Positions 48,100 to 57,787 of a stretch of DNA of 64,000 nt are shown here, piece by piece (the first letter of the stretch is position 1; each line of letters starts with the position of its first letter). Source of the DNA: Hofstenia miamia. Its lineage: Eukaryota; Xenacoelomorpha; Acoela. A model generated the notes under the pieces. The model saw nothing but the letters and a program-made list of their open reading frames with translations. It searched no databases and had not been told where the DNA came from. Both the position numbers and the translations under genes were made by a program. Location: positions 1,331,975-1,395,974 of the forward strand of contig SCFE01000074.1 in NCBI GenBank assembly GCA_004352715.1. The letters run 5' to 3'.

Positions 48100-49156
48100 G
48101 TAAGATTTCTCTTTTAATTTTGTATACATTATTTATTGAATTTAGTAGATATTACATATTTACTATAATTTCAAACAACTTTCTGGTACTTTTATTTTTC
48201 TCAAAAATTTGAGTCATATCATCCTCCTACAACGTCAGTTTATTTTATTCAAATGCTATAAAAATCTATTCTAAAACTAAATACATAATTAGAAAATTAT
48301 AAAATTCAAAAGAAACTATTGTATTTCTGTCTTATGTACGAAACTATTATAAAACAGTATACATGTTGCAAAAAAGGTGAAAAAATTACGTAACATATAT
48401 TTTATACAACTATCTATGCATCAGCTTATTCCGTGCTATTGATTAAAAACAGCTTTAAAATTATTTAAATCCTCCTCTAATAAACAAATTTTAATGTTAA
48501 ACATTTTTTATTATCTCAAATTTATTTTATACTATTACACTGCATATATATATTTATATTAAACATTTTTATGAATTTCTATTTAGAACATGAAAGATAT
48601 TTGTACAACTTTAAAAAAAATTAAAATTGATTAAAATAATTTTTTTAGTTTTATTGTTTAATATTACATTAAATATATATTTATGGTAAATTACAATATA
48701 TATTTGAAATAATGCATTGCACTTGTACAGTAGGCAAAAGAGTTACAGTTGAACTTAACTAAGGCTATCAGTTGATTAAGTGACATTAACTAAATTTATA
48801 CTTTAACTTTATTAAAAATAAATTTATTTAAAAAGAGTATTCATGTTTCAAACTACTGTAAAATAAAAAAACGGACATAATTGTTTATTTATGTACGATT
48901 TTTTTCTAAATGAAATAATTAATTTGAAATATTCGAAACTTCAAATTACAGCAAAACCTCTATAAATGTCTTCTGTTATAACAATAAAATTCAAACAAAA
49001 CTGAATTCTTTTCTTTCATTGGTAAAACACAGGGTGTAATGAAACTTGGCAATGAAAATCAGACCGCTTTTGCATACATACAATATCCCCAAGGAGCTGA
49101 TTGCAACAAAATCTTTAAAGTACCAATAATTCTCGTTCTTAACACAATTATTCCCT
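48100..49156. other. Unassigned, very AT-rich
   Basis: No further exon-like units or repeats recognised; many short polyT/polyA runs. Confidence 0.4.
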
Positions 49157-49200
49157 TTAACACTAGAACTATCGTGAAATTTTTGTCCAAAAATGCCCAA
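49157..49200 (+). mobile_element. piggyBac-type terminal sequence
   Basis: TTAACACTAGAAC repeats the 13 bases that open the piggyBac-type end at 13816. The following CTATCGTGAAATTTTTG differs from it, so this is a related but distinct family. No transposase remnant was found next to it and the other end is not located. Confidence 0.5.
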
Positions 49201-49918
49201 CACCGTTCAAAGTGATCAGTACTAATATAGTCTATTATAAATATAAAAGCAAAAAAACGTGTTTTTCAAAACTGTTTTAATAGCTCCATTTTTGTAAATG
49301 AGTGACATCAGATCTGTGTATGCGTCTAAATATAACTTTCATATATATTTATATATGAAAAATATACGTTGATTAGATAGAACAATTGTAAAATGTTATT
49401 TCATGCATATCTATATCGCTGTCTCAATGTTCAAATATTCTAAATCAAAATTTTTTATTCATAAAATTTCTTGATTTTTTCTGTCCTGTTCTTTCACAAT
49501 ACTAATACACTAGGGCCCGGCAGTAGGAAAATTTTTAGGGTATCACTCAAAATACCACGGTATCGGTTCATTATCGGTATGACTATGAGTAGTAATGAAT
49601 ACACCGTTTGAATATATGCAGTTTTCTACAAGTGATCATTTTTTAATAACTTTTTACACTTTTCTATTTAATTGATAAGAAAAAAGGTGTTTTTTAGAAA
49701 TTCAGGATTTTACAGCCAGGGGTAAAAAAACTACAGCCATACCCATATAAATAATTATTCAATTATACCCTCATTTCAATTATGTACCAATATGTTTTTG
49801 AGCAATTTTTTGCATTTTTTAGAAACCCTGCCTTTTACGGACATCCCAAGAATTCCTGCAACCACTTATTGTTCAAAATTTTTACATGAAATTCAGTGCT
49901 TGTATTTTTAATTACAAC
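49201..49918. other. Unassigned sequence
   Basis: No gene recognised. Confidence 0.35.
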
Positions 49919-50248
49919 CTATTTCTTAAGCAAAACATAAAACCTGTCAGATGTCCAAACAAAGGGTTTTTCTCTAAGACGGAATTTGCAAGTATTTTTA
50001 ATAGCATAACAATAGCCCCTACCCAATCCATTGTAAAATCGACCATAACTCTCATGGAGGATTGAATGTGTATGACAACATTGAATAGTTCCAAATAAAT
50101 ATTCAAAAAGGCTTGTTAAACATCCTTCTCCTGGACCAATCAAACCAATTTCCTGGTTGAATTTATCTAATATATCACTTATAGAAATATTCTTCTCAAA
50201 ATTAACCATATAAAGACGTTGGTAAGCTAAACAAGACTTGAGAATCAC
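49919..50248 (-). CDS. Unidentified ORF
   Basis: This is a 109-codon minus-strand frame ending TAG, downstream of two other minus-strand frames. It contains a GPGEG turn, a CCHTH segment and a Gly/Tyr/Cys-rich middle, and no membrane span or signal peptide. A resemblance of the CC-x-x-H segment to secreted phospholipases A2 was considered and not accepted. It may be an exon or the end of a decayed element ORF. Confidence 0.35.
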   Translation of the reverse strand: MILKSCLAYQRLYMVNFEKNISISDILDKFNQEIGLIGPGEGCLTSLFEYLFGTIQCCHTHSILHESYGRFYNGLGRGYCYAIKNTCKFRLREKPFVWTSDRFYVLLKK

Positions 50249-50306
50249 AGGACTTAAATTAGGATAATTAAATTTTTGTATTTTAAAGTTATGTATTACA
50301 TATTTT

Positions 50307-50465
50307 ATAACTTTTTTGGACTGGTTAATTCACATTTCCTTGTTTCATTAGAACAACCCATAAATTGGAATCCATAAGTTTTTTCATTTTCTCCTGTCTT
50401 GGTATTATTTACTGTTTTCAGTATAATTGGTTCACTTACAATTTGAACTCTTTTACTCATTTGTA
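50307..50465 (-). CDS. Unidentified small ORF (52 codons)
   Basis: The minus strand reads MSKRVQIVSEP and continues through a hydrophilic stretch to a Lys-Leu end and TAA. It lies 25 bases after the preceding ORF and about 58 bases before the next, all on one strand. Length alone does not prove coding; the tight same-strand arrangement is the only support. Confidence 0.3.
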
Positions 50466-50490
50466 TATAAGAGATTAGAAAAAATTAATT

Positions 50491-50991
50491 TCAATAATTT
50501 GTTTTAGGAATGAAATATGTCAAATTTTGCAAACTAATCCATTTTATAGGCCCTGTGTCATTCTCATGTGAAATATCGCACCGAAATATACCATTAGATG
50601 TAGTTAGCCCAAATATTAATTTATTATATTCTAAACTATATGCAAGTTCCTGATTAATTTTAATTATATTTGCACGATTTTGCAAGTTGTGCTTATTCCT
50701 TTGGCATATTCCTCTAAAGAAAACTTGTGTACCAATTACCTTATATTGACAATGTTGCAAATCAGAAATATAAGTGTTTTTAAATTCAGTATCAAATTGC
50801 ATTCCTTTAATAATATCACTGTTGCCAGTATTTAATTCAATGTCATTCCAAAACAAATCAGTGGTGTCAAAATATATATTATTTAAGGAGACAAATGCTT
50901 CTTCTATTACTAAATTTTGTACAGACAATTCACCCATTTTACTAATTTGGACATAAACATCTTTTGACTTTTCACAAATCATGAAATGCAT
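50491..50991 (-). CDS. Unidentified 167-codon ORF with MITE-derived start
   Basis: The minus-strand frame has no stop for 198 codons if read from a TTG at 51087, but the first ATG is at 50989-50991. At roughly 30% GC such an open stretch is not expected by chance. Bases about 50981-51062, including both candidate ATGs (MHFMICEK), belong to a copy of the hAT-like MITE family; everything after 'CEKSKD' is not MITE. The protein alternates hydrophobic and polar residues as in beta-rich folds, has no membrane span, and ends KTNY. No family is recognised. It could be an exon whose original start was replaced by the MITE, or an element gene. Confidence 0.5.
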   Translation of the reverse strand: MHFMICEKSKDVYVQISKMGELSVQNLVIEEAFVSLNNIYFDTTDLFWNDIELNTGNSDIIKGMQFDTEFKNTYISDLQHCQYKVIGTQVFFRGICQRNKHNLQNRANIIKINQELAYSLEYNKLIFGLTTSNGIFRCDISHENDTGPIKWISLQNLTYFIPKTNY

Positions 50992-51062
50992 TTTTAGGGT
51001 ATATTTTCTGAATATTTTCAAAAATGATGTTACCCGGTCAGAAAGTTCTGCGTACGCCCTTG
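50981..51062 (-). mobile_element. Fragment of the hAT-like MITE (CAGGGGCGTACCCAGG family)
   Basis: On the minus strand, AAGGGCGTACGCAGAACTTT, then CTGACCGGG, ACATCATT and GACCCTAAAAATGCATTTCA-like sequence follow the same order as the first 110 bases of the copy at 27205. Confidence 0.8.
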
Positions 51063-51264
51063 ATCTATATGAAATAGGGCTGGTCAATTTGATCTATTTT
51101 TATATATTTAAAATAATTGCTGTTAAAAACTAAATAATAAGACCCTACCTATTTTATTATTTAATACTATAGACAAGTCAATGTGAGGTGCCTGCAATTC
51201 TATGGGTCTCTCCACAATGTACTGCATGAATTCTCATTCAATTCCTACATCCTTCAGAGAATCT

Positions 51265-51950
51265 TTAAGATAAGATAAGATATGAGAATCTTTATTCCGA
51301 TAAATGTTAACAATTAAATAACTGGTAATTTATCTGAATAACGTCATTAAATTCACAAAAACACATATATACAAATCACATAAATTACAAAAGAAATCTT
51401 GCAGGCTATGGATAAATTACTACCTATAGTGCTATTTTAATAACGATTTATAGTATAGTCATTGTTATAAAATTTGTATCCTAGCCATGATTTTCCAGAA
51501 ATATATTTTTGCATAAGGAAGATTTTTAAATGTTTTTTAAAAGATTTCAATTTTTCAATATTTTTAATTTCTTTGGTAGCCAATTCCAGGTTCGAATGGC
51601 AACATTAATGAGGGATTTCTTTAAAACGTTTTTCTTATACTTAACACATTTAAAAAGCTTTGATCTTGAATTCTGTTTATGAGTAAATCCCGGTATTTTA
51701 ATCGTATTATAAGATGGTAGTTTTCTGATTAGCTTGAAGAATGTCAGAAGAGTATTCAATATAACCAATTGTTTTGGAAAATGAATTGACCTAGAAATGT
51801 ACTGTTGGGTTTTCAATGAGTTTTTCGTTGTGATATTTAATGCCCATCTTAATTGAATGTCAAGTTTTTTATAAAGCACTTCGCTTAGATCAGTAAATAA
51901 AATGTTTGCGTAATTAAGGTGACTCATGATGAAAGCATGGAAGAATTGAA
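51265..51950 (-). pseudogene. 5'-truncated LINE of a second family, with TCTTA tail
   Basis: The minus-strand frame 51547-51927 shows the C-terminal end of a LINE ORF2 (HLNYANILFTDL, then KLDIQLRWALNI, and W-N-W-L-P-K-K-L at the end). After the stop, the 3' UTR ends with GGAATAAAGATTCTCATATC and then TTATC/TTATCTTA repeats (about 51265-51290). A pentamer tail of that kind is usual for CR1-like LINEs. The tail differs from the other LINEs in the window. Confidence 0.8.
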
Positions 51951-51973
51951 TTATTGCACAAGGTGGTAATTGC

Positions 51974-52445
51974 TAGGGCAACCACTTTATAGACCTAAAA
52001 ATTGCATTTATAGACCTAACGATATGACCTAAAAATCCAATTTCTAGACCTGAAAACTAGACCTAGAAAAGCAGATTTCCGCTCAAATTTTTATTAATCG
52101 AGATTGTTATGTGCATAACAGAGCATATAATTTTCTATGTTTTCATCTAGAAAAATTCTATCATCAGACAGCAAATTTTTTTGCTTGCTGAAGGATCGTT
52201 CCACATCGCCACTTGATGGCTGGCACCTTCTAAGTAGTTGAGAATCTGCAAGGGAAAGGTTGCCATATCTTAGCTGGCGACAGCAATGTAATGTATTAAT
52301 GAGATATTGTGAATTGCCATACCACTTACTGATTTAATTCATGCCATATCCAGCTTCACCTGTGAATTTTGACAAAATATGACCTTTCAAACGAGTTTTG
52401 ACGAAATATGGCCTATAAGACTTTATAGACTTTATGGTTGCCCTA
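51974..52445 (-). mobile_element. hAT element remnant, 472 bp, with transposase C-terminus
   Basis: Ends are TAGGGCAACCAC and GGTTGCCCTA. The exact 8-bp target duplication GTAATTGC lies at 51966-51973 and 52446-52453. On the minus strand about 52090-52245 encodes DVERSFSKQKNLLSDDRIF, then ENIENYML and HNN. This is the hAT dimerisation-domain signature (VERxFS ... R ... N). The rest of the transposase is deleted, so it is an internally deleted copy. Confidence 0.92.
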
Positions 52446-52509
52446 GTAATTGCCTAACTACTAGTGTCATACTTTTTATACCTATAGCTAATTTTCTAAC
52501 TATTAAATT

Positions 52510-52700
52510 GATGTGAGGTGGGGACATCATCGTTATTGCAAATATTGAGAAAATAGACCCTAAAAAATGCATTTCAAGTTCTTAGATTTTAAATTTTTCA
52601 ATTTTTTTACGAAAATTTTTTTGATTTATCCAGTCAAAATCAAATTTAGAAACCTGACGGGGGGACATTCCACCATGTCCCCCCCCTGCGTACGCCACTG
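52510..52700 (+). mobile_element. hAT-like MITE copy with damaged left end
   Basis: It shares the interior and right end (GACATTCCACCATGTCCCCC, then TGCGTACGCCACTG) with the copies at 27205 and 53820. The left terminal repeat is reduced to GTGGGGACATCATCG. Confidence 0.85.
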
Positions 52701-52751
52701 GAGACAATTTTCTAGATGCAGGATAGTTCTACGATAAACACATTAATTTGG

Positions 52752-52823
52752 NNNNNNNNNNNNNNNNNNNNNNNNNNNNNNNNNNNNNNNNNNNNNNNNN
52801 NNNNNNNNNNNNNNNNNNNNNNN
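52752..52823. other. Assembly gap, 72 N, with duplicated flanks
   Basis: Sequence left of the gap (from the MITE C-run to ATTAATTTGG) recurs right of it, except that the right copy has 27 additional bases after CCACTGGAGAC. The flanks are therefore alternative versions of one locus. Confidence 0.95.
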
Positions 52824-52847
52824 CCCCCCCCCCTGCGTACGCCACTG

Positions 52848-53819
52848 GAGACTTACTGCTATCGAGCCAGTTTACATACAATTTTCTAGATGCAGGATAG
52901 TTCTACGATAAACACATTAATTTGGAGCTCGTGTTCCAAAGTTTGCTTGCACAAAACAGAATTACTAATTTCTATCGAAATTAGCCATTGCTTAATGAAT
53001 TAACAACGCTATGCACAATATTTATTAAATAAATAAATGTGTATTCTTATACAATGCAACAATCTAACTTAGGGTAATCAAGTGTGCGAACAAAATTTAA
53101 ACAGATTATTTACAAAGTCAGTAAATAAATGCATTTGAAGGTCCTTTTTAAAAGCAGGCAGACTTCAGAGATTCCTTATTCGCATAGGAAGTGCATTGTA
53201 AGTGTGCGGGGTCGGAAATGATAATGCACGATGTCCATAATTTGTTGACAAGGATCAACTTGTAACAATTGATAAACATCGATCTCATAATTTTTTTAAA
53301 AATCCCTCAGATAGTCTGGTACAGTTCTGAAATAGGGGAAGGGGATTTTTACCCTAATTTTAAAACTACCAGAATACTACTATATAGATAAATAATCCAG
53401 TTATTTTTTAAAAAACTTAGAGTTTACCATTTCCTAAAAATTTTTATCTTTGCTCAAAAATAAATAATGGACTTTTTGTCAGAGGATAATATTAGACTAT
53501 TTCTATACCCCATGATGCATTTTGTTAAAATTTGGACAGTACAGGTGAAATAAAGTTATTGTGCAGAACAATTTGAATCAGAGGCAGAAAAATAGGACAA
53601 AACTACATCGATTTCTATTACAAGAAATTTCGTACTTTGCTGACCTTATGTTGAAAAAATGCTTTGGCAATATTGTTAATTAGTGAATGGGTCTTACACT
53701 ACATGCTTCAATTATTAACCTGTTAACACAACATAATATGCTAGTAATAATCTTATGCTTTACTTTCTAGGGTAGAATAGAATTTGTAGAGTAGAGCTCC
53801 TGAAATGTATAATCACAAT
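52848..53819. other. Unassigned sequence
   Basis: No gene recognised. Bases about 53145-53330 on the minus strand may be LINE C-terminal debris, but the match is too weak to call. Confidence 0.3.
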
Positions 53820-54054
53820 CAGGGGCGTTTCCAGGATTTTCTGATGGGGGGACATCATTGTTATTCCTTAATGCCTGTCTCTTATACACATCAAAATATT
53901 AGGAAAATAGGCCCTAAAAAGGCATTTCACGATCCTAGATTTTAAATTTTTCAATTTTTTACGAAAAATTTTTTGATTTATCCAGTCACAATTAAATTTG
54001 GAAACCTGACGGGGGACATTCCACCATGTCCCCCTCCCCCTGGGTACGCCACTG
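53820..54054. mobile_element. hAT-like MITE, 235 bp, perfect 8-bp target duplication
   Basis: The left end is CAGGGGCGTTTCCAGG and the right end CCTGGGTACGCCACTG. ATCACAAT flanks both sides (53812-53819 and 54055-54062). The interior follows the copy at 27205, except that 18 bases at 53875-53892 are foreign. Confidence 0.92.
53875..53892. other. Tn5/Nextera mosaic-end sequence (library adapter)
   Basis: CTGTCTCTTATACACATC equals the first 18 of 19 bases of the Tn5 mosaic end used in transposase-based libraries. It replaces 16 bases of the MITE that are present in the copy at 27205, with matching MITE sequence immediately on both sides. It is almost certainly a library artefact carried into the assembly, not biology. 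Confidence 0.93.
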
Positions 54055-54062
54055 ATCACAAT

Positions 54063-56750
54063 GCATTTAAAGAGTTTAATGAAGAAGAAAAGCATTCAAG
54101 TGAGCATGTCAAAGGAACTGGTCAAAGGAATCATGTTCTTGGATATTATTTAGATAAAATTTATCAACAACAGCTGCCACAGATTTTTTTGTAATTACGT
54201 CTCACTAAAAATTGCAATCCAGTAAAATAAAAAATATCATCATAGATGAATTACTGGAAATTTGGAATCGCTAACAGGCTAACTTATAACTGTGTGGCAA
54301 AAATTTGATCAGGCCATTTCATTACTGCAGTTCTGCCATAATTGAGGAGAATGGGAACACTAAATAGGTGTTAGCATCAACCAATTGTATGACATTTCTC
54401 CAAAATTAAGATGTAAGGTATGGTGACAGAAGAGGACTAGTATCAATATATCTAAACGAATAAGTTTGATAGCAGTTTGTACGGAGATAGAAACATCAAA
54501 TATGAAGCAGATTTTAATATTGTACTTAGATCAAAGTCCTGTTTGCTATTTGATTTATTACATAGTGATGATGCATTGCTAAGTTTACTCCAAGGGCAAT
54601 TGCAGAAAATCCTGAATGTCCTCAGATGCTAAGTATAGTAGAGTACATGGAAGTGTTCAATGATACAGCTGAAGGTCTGTAAAAGATTGTCAAGTGACGA
54701 AAAATAGAGGATAAAGTATTAAAATGGTTCTTTTATCCAGTTTACATCGAATAAAAATTAAATCCTTTTGAAAGAATGCAATGGAAGAGCAACTAAATGA
54801 TATAAATTTGTTTTACGGTACAGTGTTTAAAGATATGCACATATATATCTATAGGCAAGCCTAAGAAAGTGTAATTAAGTAACTAAGTTACCTCATTTTT
54901 GCTAATGTATTCTTTGCTATTTTTTGCAAAATTCACTTAGAAATAGCTGAAAATTATATTCATTTGCTTTGAAAAAATTAGAGTAATATCAAAATTCTTC
55001 TAATTTTGGTTTTTTTACAATTATGAGGTCGCATCAGAAAACGCTGTAGGGGGCATTCTATGTTTATCGGAATTTGATTAAACTTCCACAGCTTAATGCT
55101 GTCATATAAATGCGCAATTGGATTAAAAAGGAACTTGATCCCAAGAAAATGGTATAAAATGAAGCACCATTATATATACGAATATATTTGGGATGACAGT
55201 TTTTTGTTGTGTTTCACTGTAAATCACTAGAAATATTCTTCCAAACCATCCTGCAACATGATAATTTGGGAAGGATTATAATCAATTAGTGTAGGTGCTC
55301 TATAATACTTTCTAAATAGCTGGGAATGCTGTAGAAGCGAGATGTTGGAGAGATTTTACGTTTTTATGAAATTCGGAAAAGTTAATTAACTCCATCAAAT
55401 TTACTGAACAAAACTTCAATTCATGAACATTGAAAGCATTGAATCCATACCAAAATCACTTCAATTAGCAATGCACAACATCCCTGTTTCACCGTTTGTT
55501 GTCAAACTAAGGCATTGTTTGAAACTGCACTGACTCCAGTTAAGAGTTAATTTTTGAGTTGATGTGCACCTGTCATATCTATTACTTCTGACTTCCCAAC
55601 TGGCCACACAGGGTGAGTAAGAGTGTACGCAAAAATTGCTTATTGCTTTAAGATGGGGTTGAGCTGGGCTTGCTGATTCAAATTGAAGATGGTGTTACTT
55701 AAAATAAACTGGCGATCTGCACTGCCACTGCTCGAAATACAAATTCACTACATTTATTTAAATTTGCAAATGTCTCACCACGAAATTTTCTTCAATTACA
55801 TTCAGTATTTTTCGATATATAATGAGATCACAATAATGTAGTGCGAAAGTATGGGAATCCATATATTGTGATATACCTGTTACAACCAGTTGTGGGAGGG
55901 ATTAAGTTGGTCTTTCCACATTGCAGTTCTCAATCTCTCTCAAAACCAATTCAACAAGAAATACATAACATATTGACTTCACAAATTATGCAATTTTCCT
56001 ATATAGGCATTTCAGTTTTTCTGGGTGGGCAATTTGTATAGCTAGGTTTAGCAGTAAAAAGGATTGCAATAATCGATAGAAGAGTCCATATGAGAGGCGA
56101 CCAGGGTTTAACTATAAAGTATTCTCAAGATATTCAGCATTGAACTTGAATTTTTTCTGTGACGTCAGAGGACCTAAATGAACTTTTACAAGTAACTGTG
56201 GACAGCATGCAGGGTTTTTTAATTTTTTTTCAAAATTTTAGGCTTTTTATTTTAATTTGTAACTTAGTTAATTACTATTTAGTAGTATTTTTGTGTATTT
56301 GTAATTTGTAAATATGCATTTATTGGGATCTATATATACTTTGCAGATTTGAAAATGCATGAAAATATGCAAAATATGATAAACTTAAAATCAAACTATT
56401 GAAGTGTTAAATAAAATGGTTGAATTGCGAGTTGTTGCTTGTCGTTACAAAGCACAATAGGCTGCGCTAAGCAGTATTTTTATGTAGTTTGTTTAAGCTC
56501 CACCATATGTAAAGTGATTTAAATTAATCAGTCGGCAACCTGAAATAAATGATGTTCGTTTTCGGGACTTCTATCTTTAAAAACAAATATTTGTGTTACC
56601 ATGTGCAAATGTTAATAGAATTTGGCAAAATATCATAACCTAAGCTAAATAGCTTCCATTTCGAGAATGTCCTACTACTTTTGTCAAATGATTTGAAATC
56701 TCAAAATGTGCAGACATTCAAATTTATAAGAACTGGAAATATTTTTATTA
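54063..56750. other. Unassigned AT-rich sequence
   Basis: No gene, repeat or RNA recognised. Open frames stay below 70 codons. Confidence 0.4.
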
Positions 56751-56758
56751 TTTATTAG

Positions 56759-57680
56759 TAAGGCGACCATAATTTTAGCCTATTCCCAGAGATTTTAACC
56801 TAAAAATTGTATCTTTTTAACTTTATATAACCTTATTTTTCCAATGGAAAAATATGAAAAAACAACCCATGTAAAATAGAACTGTAGAACAAGTACAAGT
56901 AGTTGTAAAAAGAACAAACAGCTACAAAATTCAGCTGATGGTTTGGGTTGCCATTTCGTATTTTGGTGAAAGAGCACTTGTTCCTGTCCAGGGCAAAATT
57001 ACTGGGGATCCGTATGCAAGGCTACTTGATGATCAACTCCCCGAGTTCTACCTCGGCTTCTTGACAGAAATTCTGTTGTTTTTCAACAGGATAATGCACC
57101 CGTTCATGGTACACAGGCAGTCAAAGACTCATTGGCTAGTTTGAACATCATCCCTACCTCCTGGCCTCCCGACCTAAAGATAATCGAGAATGTGTGGAAG
57201 CGAATTAAACAGGAAATAAATAAGTCTAATGCTGAAATTCGAAACAGAGACGACCTTTGGGAACACATTCTGAAAGCATGGTCGGAAATCGATAATGATT
57301 TTATCAAGAAACTGTATGAGTCGATTCCCAAAAAAGAGGTTATTAGGATGAAAGGGATGACTTCCAAGTACTGATATGTGTCTTTTCCCCAATGTTTTTT
57401 CTTTATTTCTTATGTAAATTCACTTTTTTCTTCTGCTACTAGTGATTTTCGTTTTGTTCACGTCGCATTAATATGAACCTTGACTGTATGATTAAACACA
57501 GGGAACTCACATATCATTAATTGTTCTTGTTAAAATAAAGCATGAAATATTTCTCGACATTCTTGGGCAGAAAATTTCGATCTTTCGTTAAGACTGCAGC
57601 TGATGACCCTGTGGCAACTTAAAACAACATTTTTAACTTTATTTAACTTATTTTAACTTTATAACTTTATGGTTGCCCTA
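56759..57680. mobile_element. hAT-like element, 922 bp, holding a Tc1 relic
   Basis: Ends are TAAGGCGACCATAA and TTATGGTTGCCCTA, similar to the ends of the element at 51974-52445. The perfect 8-bp target duplication TTTATTAG lies at 56751-56758 and 57681-57688. Most of the interior is a foreign Tc1-type transposase fragment. No hAT transposase remnant was seen. Confidence 0.88.
56938..57374 (+). pseudogene. Tc1-type transposase, C-terminal catalytic half
   Basis: The + strand reads MVWVAISYFG, then after a frame change FQQDNAPVHG (57079-57108), then SWPPDLKIIENVWKRIKQ and a conserved tail ending GMTSKY and TGA at 57372. These are the second Asp and the Glu regions of the DDE catalytic triad of Tc1-like transposases. 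At least one frameshift lies before the QQDNA motif, and the usual 'SPDLNPIE' stretch has lost residues. The N-terminal half is missing. It lies wholly inside a hAT-like element. Confidence 0.9.
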
Positions 57681-57787
57681 TTTATTAGTAATCTCTATGA
57701 ATGTGTTCATTGTGTTGACATGACCAAACATCATCGAATAGAATGTAATGAATCAGCAAACACTTGAACTATCATTCAAATGGTCAA

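Noticed and set aside
49919-50248. Possible phospholipase A2 from the CC-x-x-H segment and YG-x-x-N
   Set aside because: The Asp after the catalytic His is Ser, the calcium-loop pattern does not fit, and the Cys spacing is wrong.
57104-57392. Minus-strand frames
   Set aside because: Antisense shadows of the Tc1 transposase relic.
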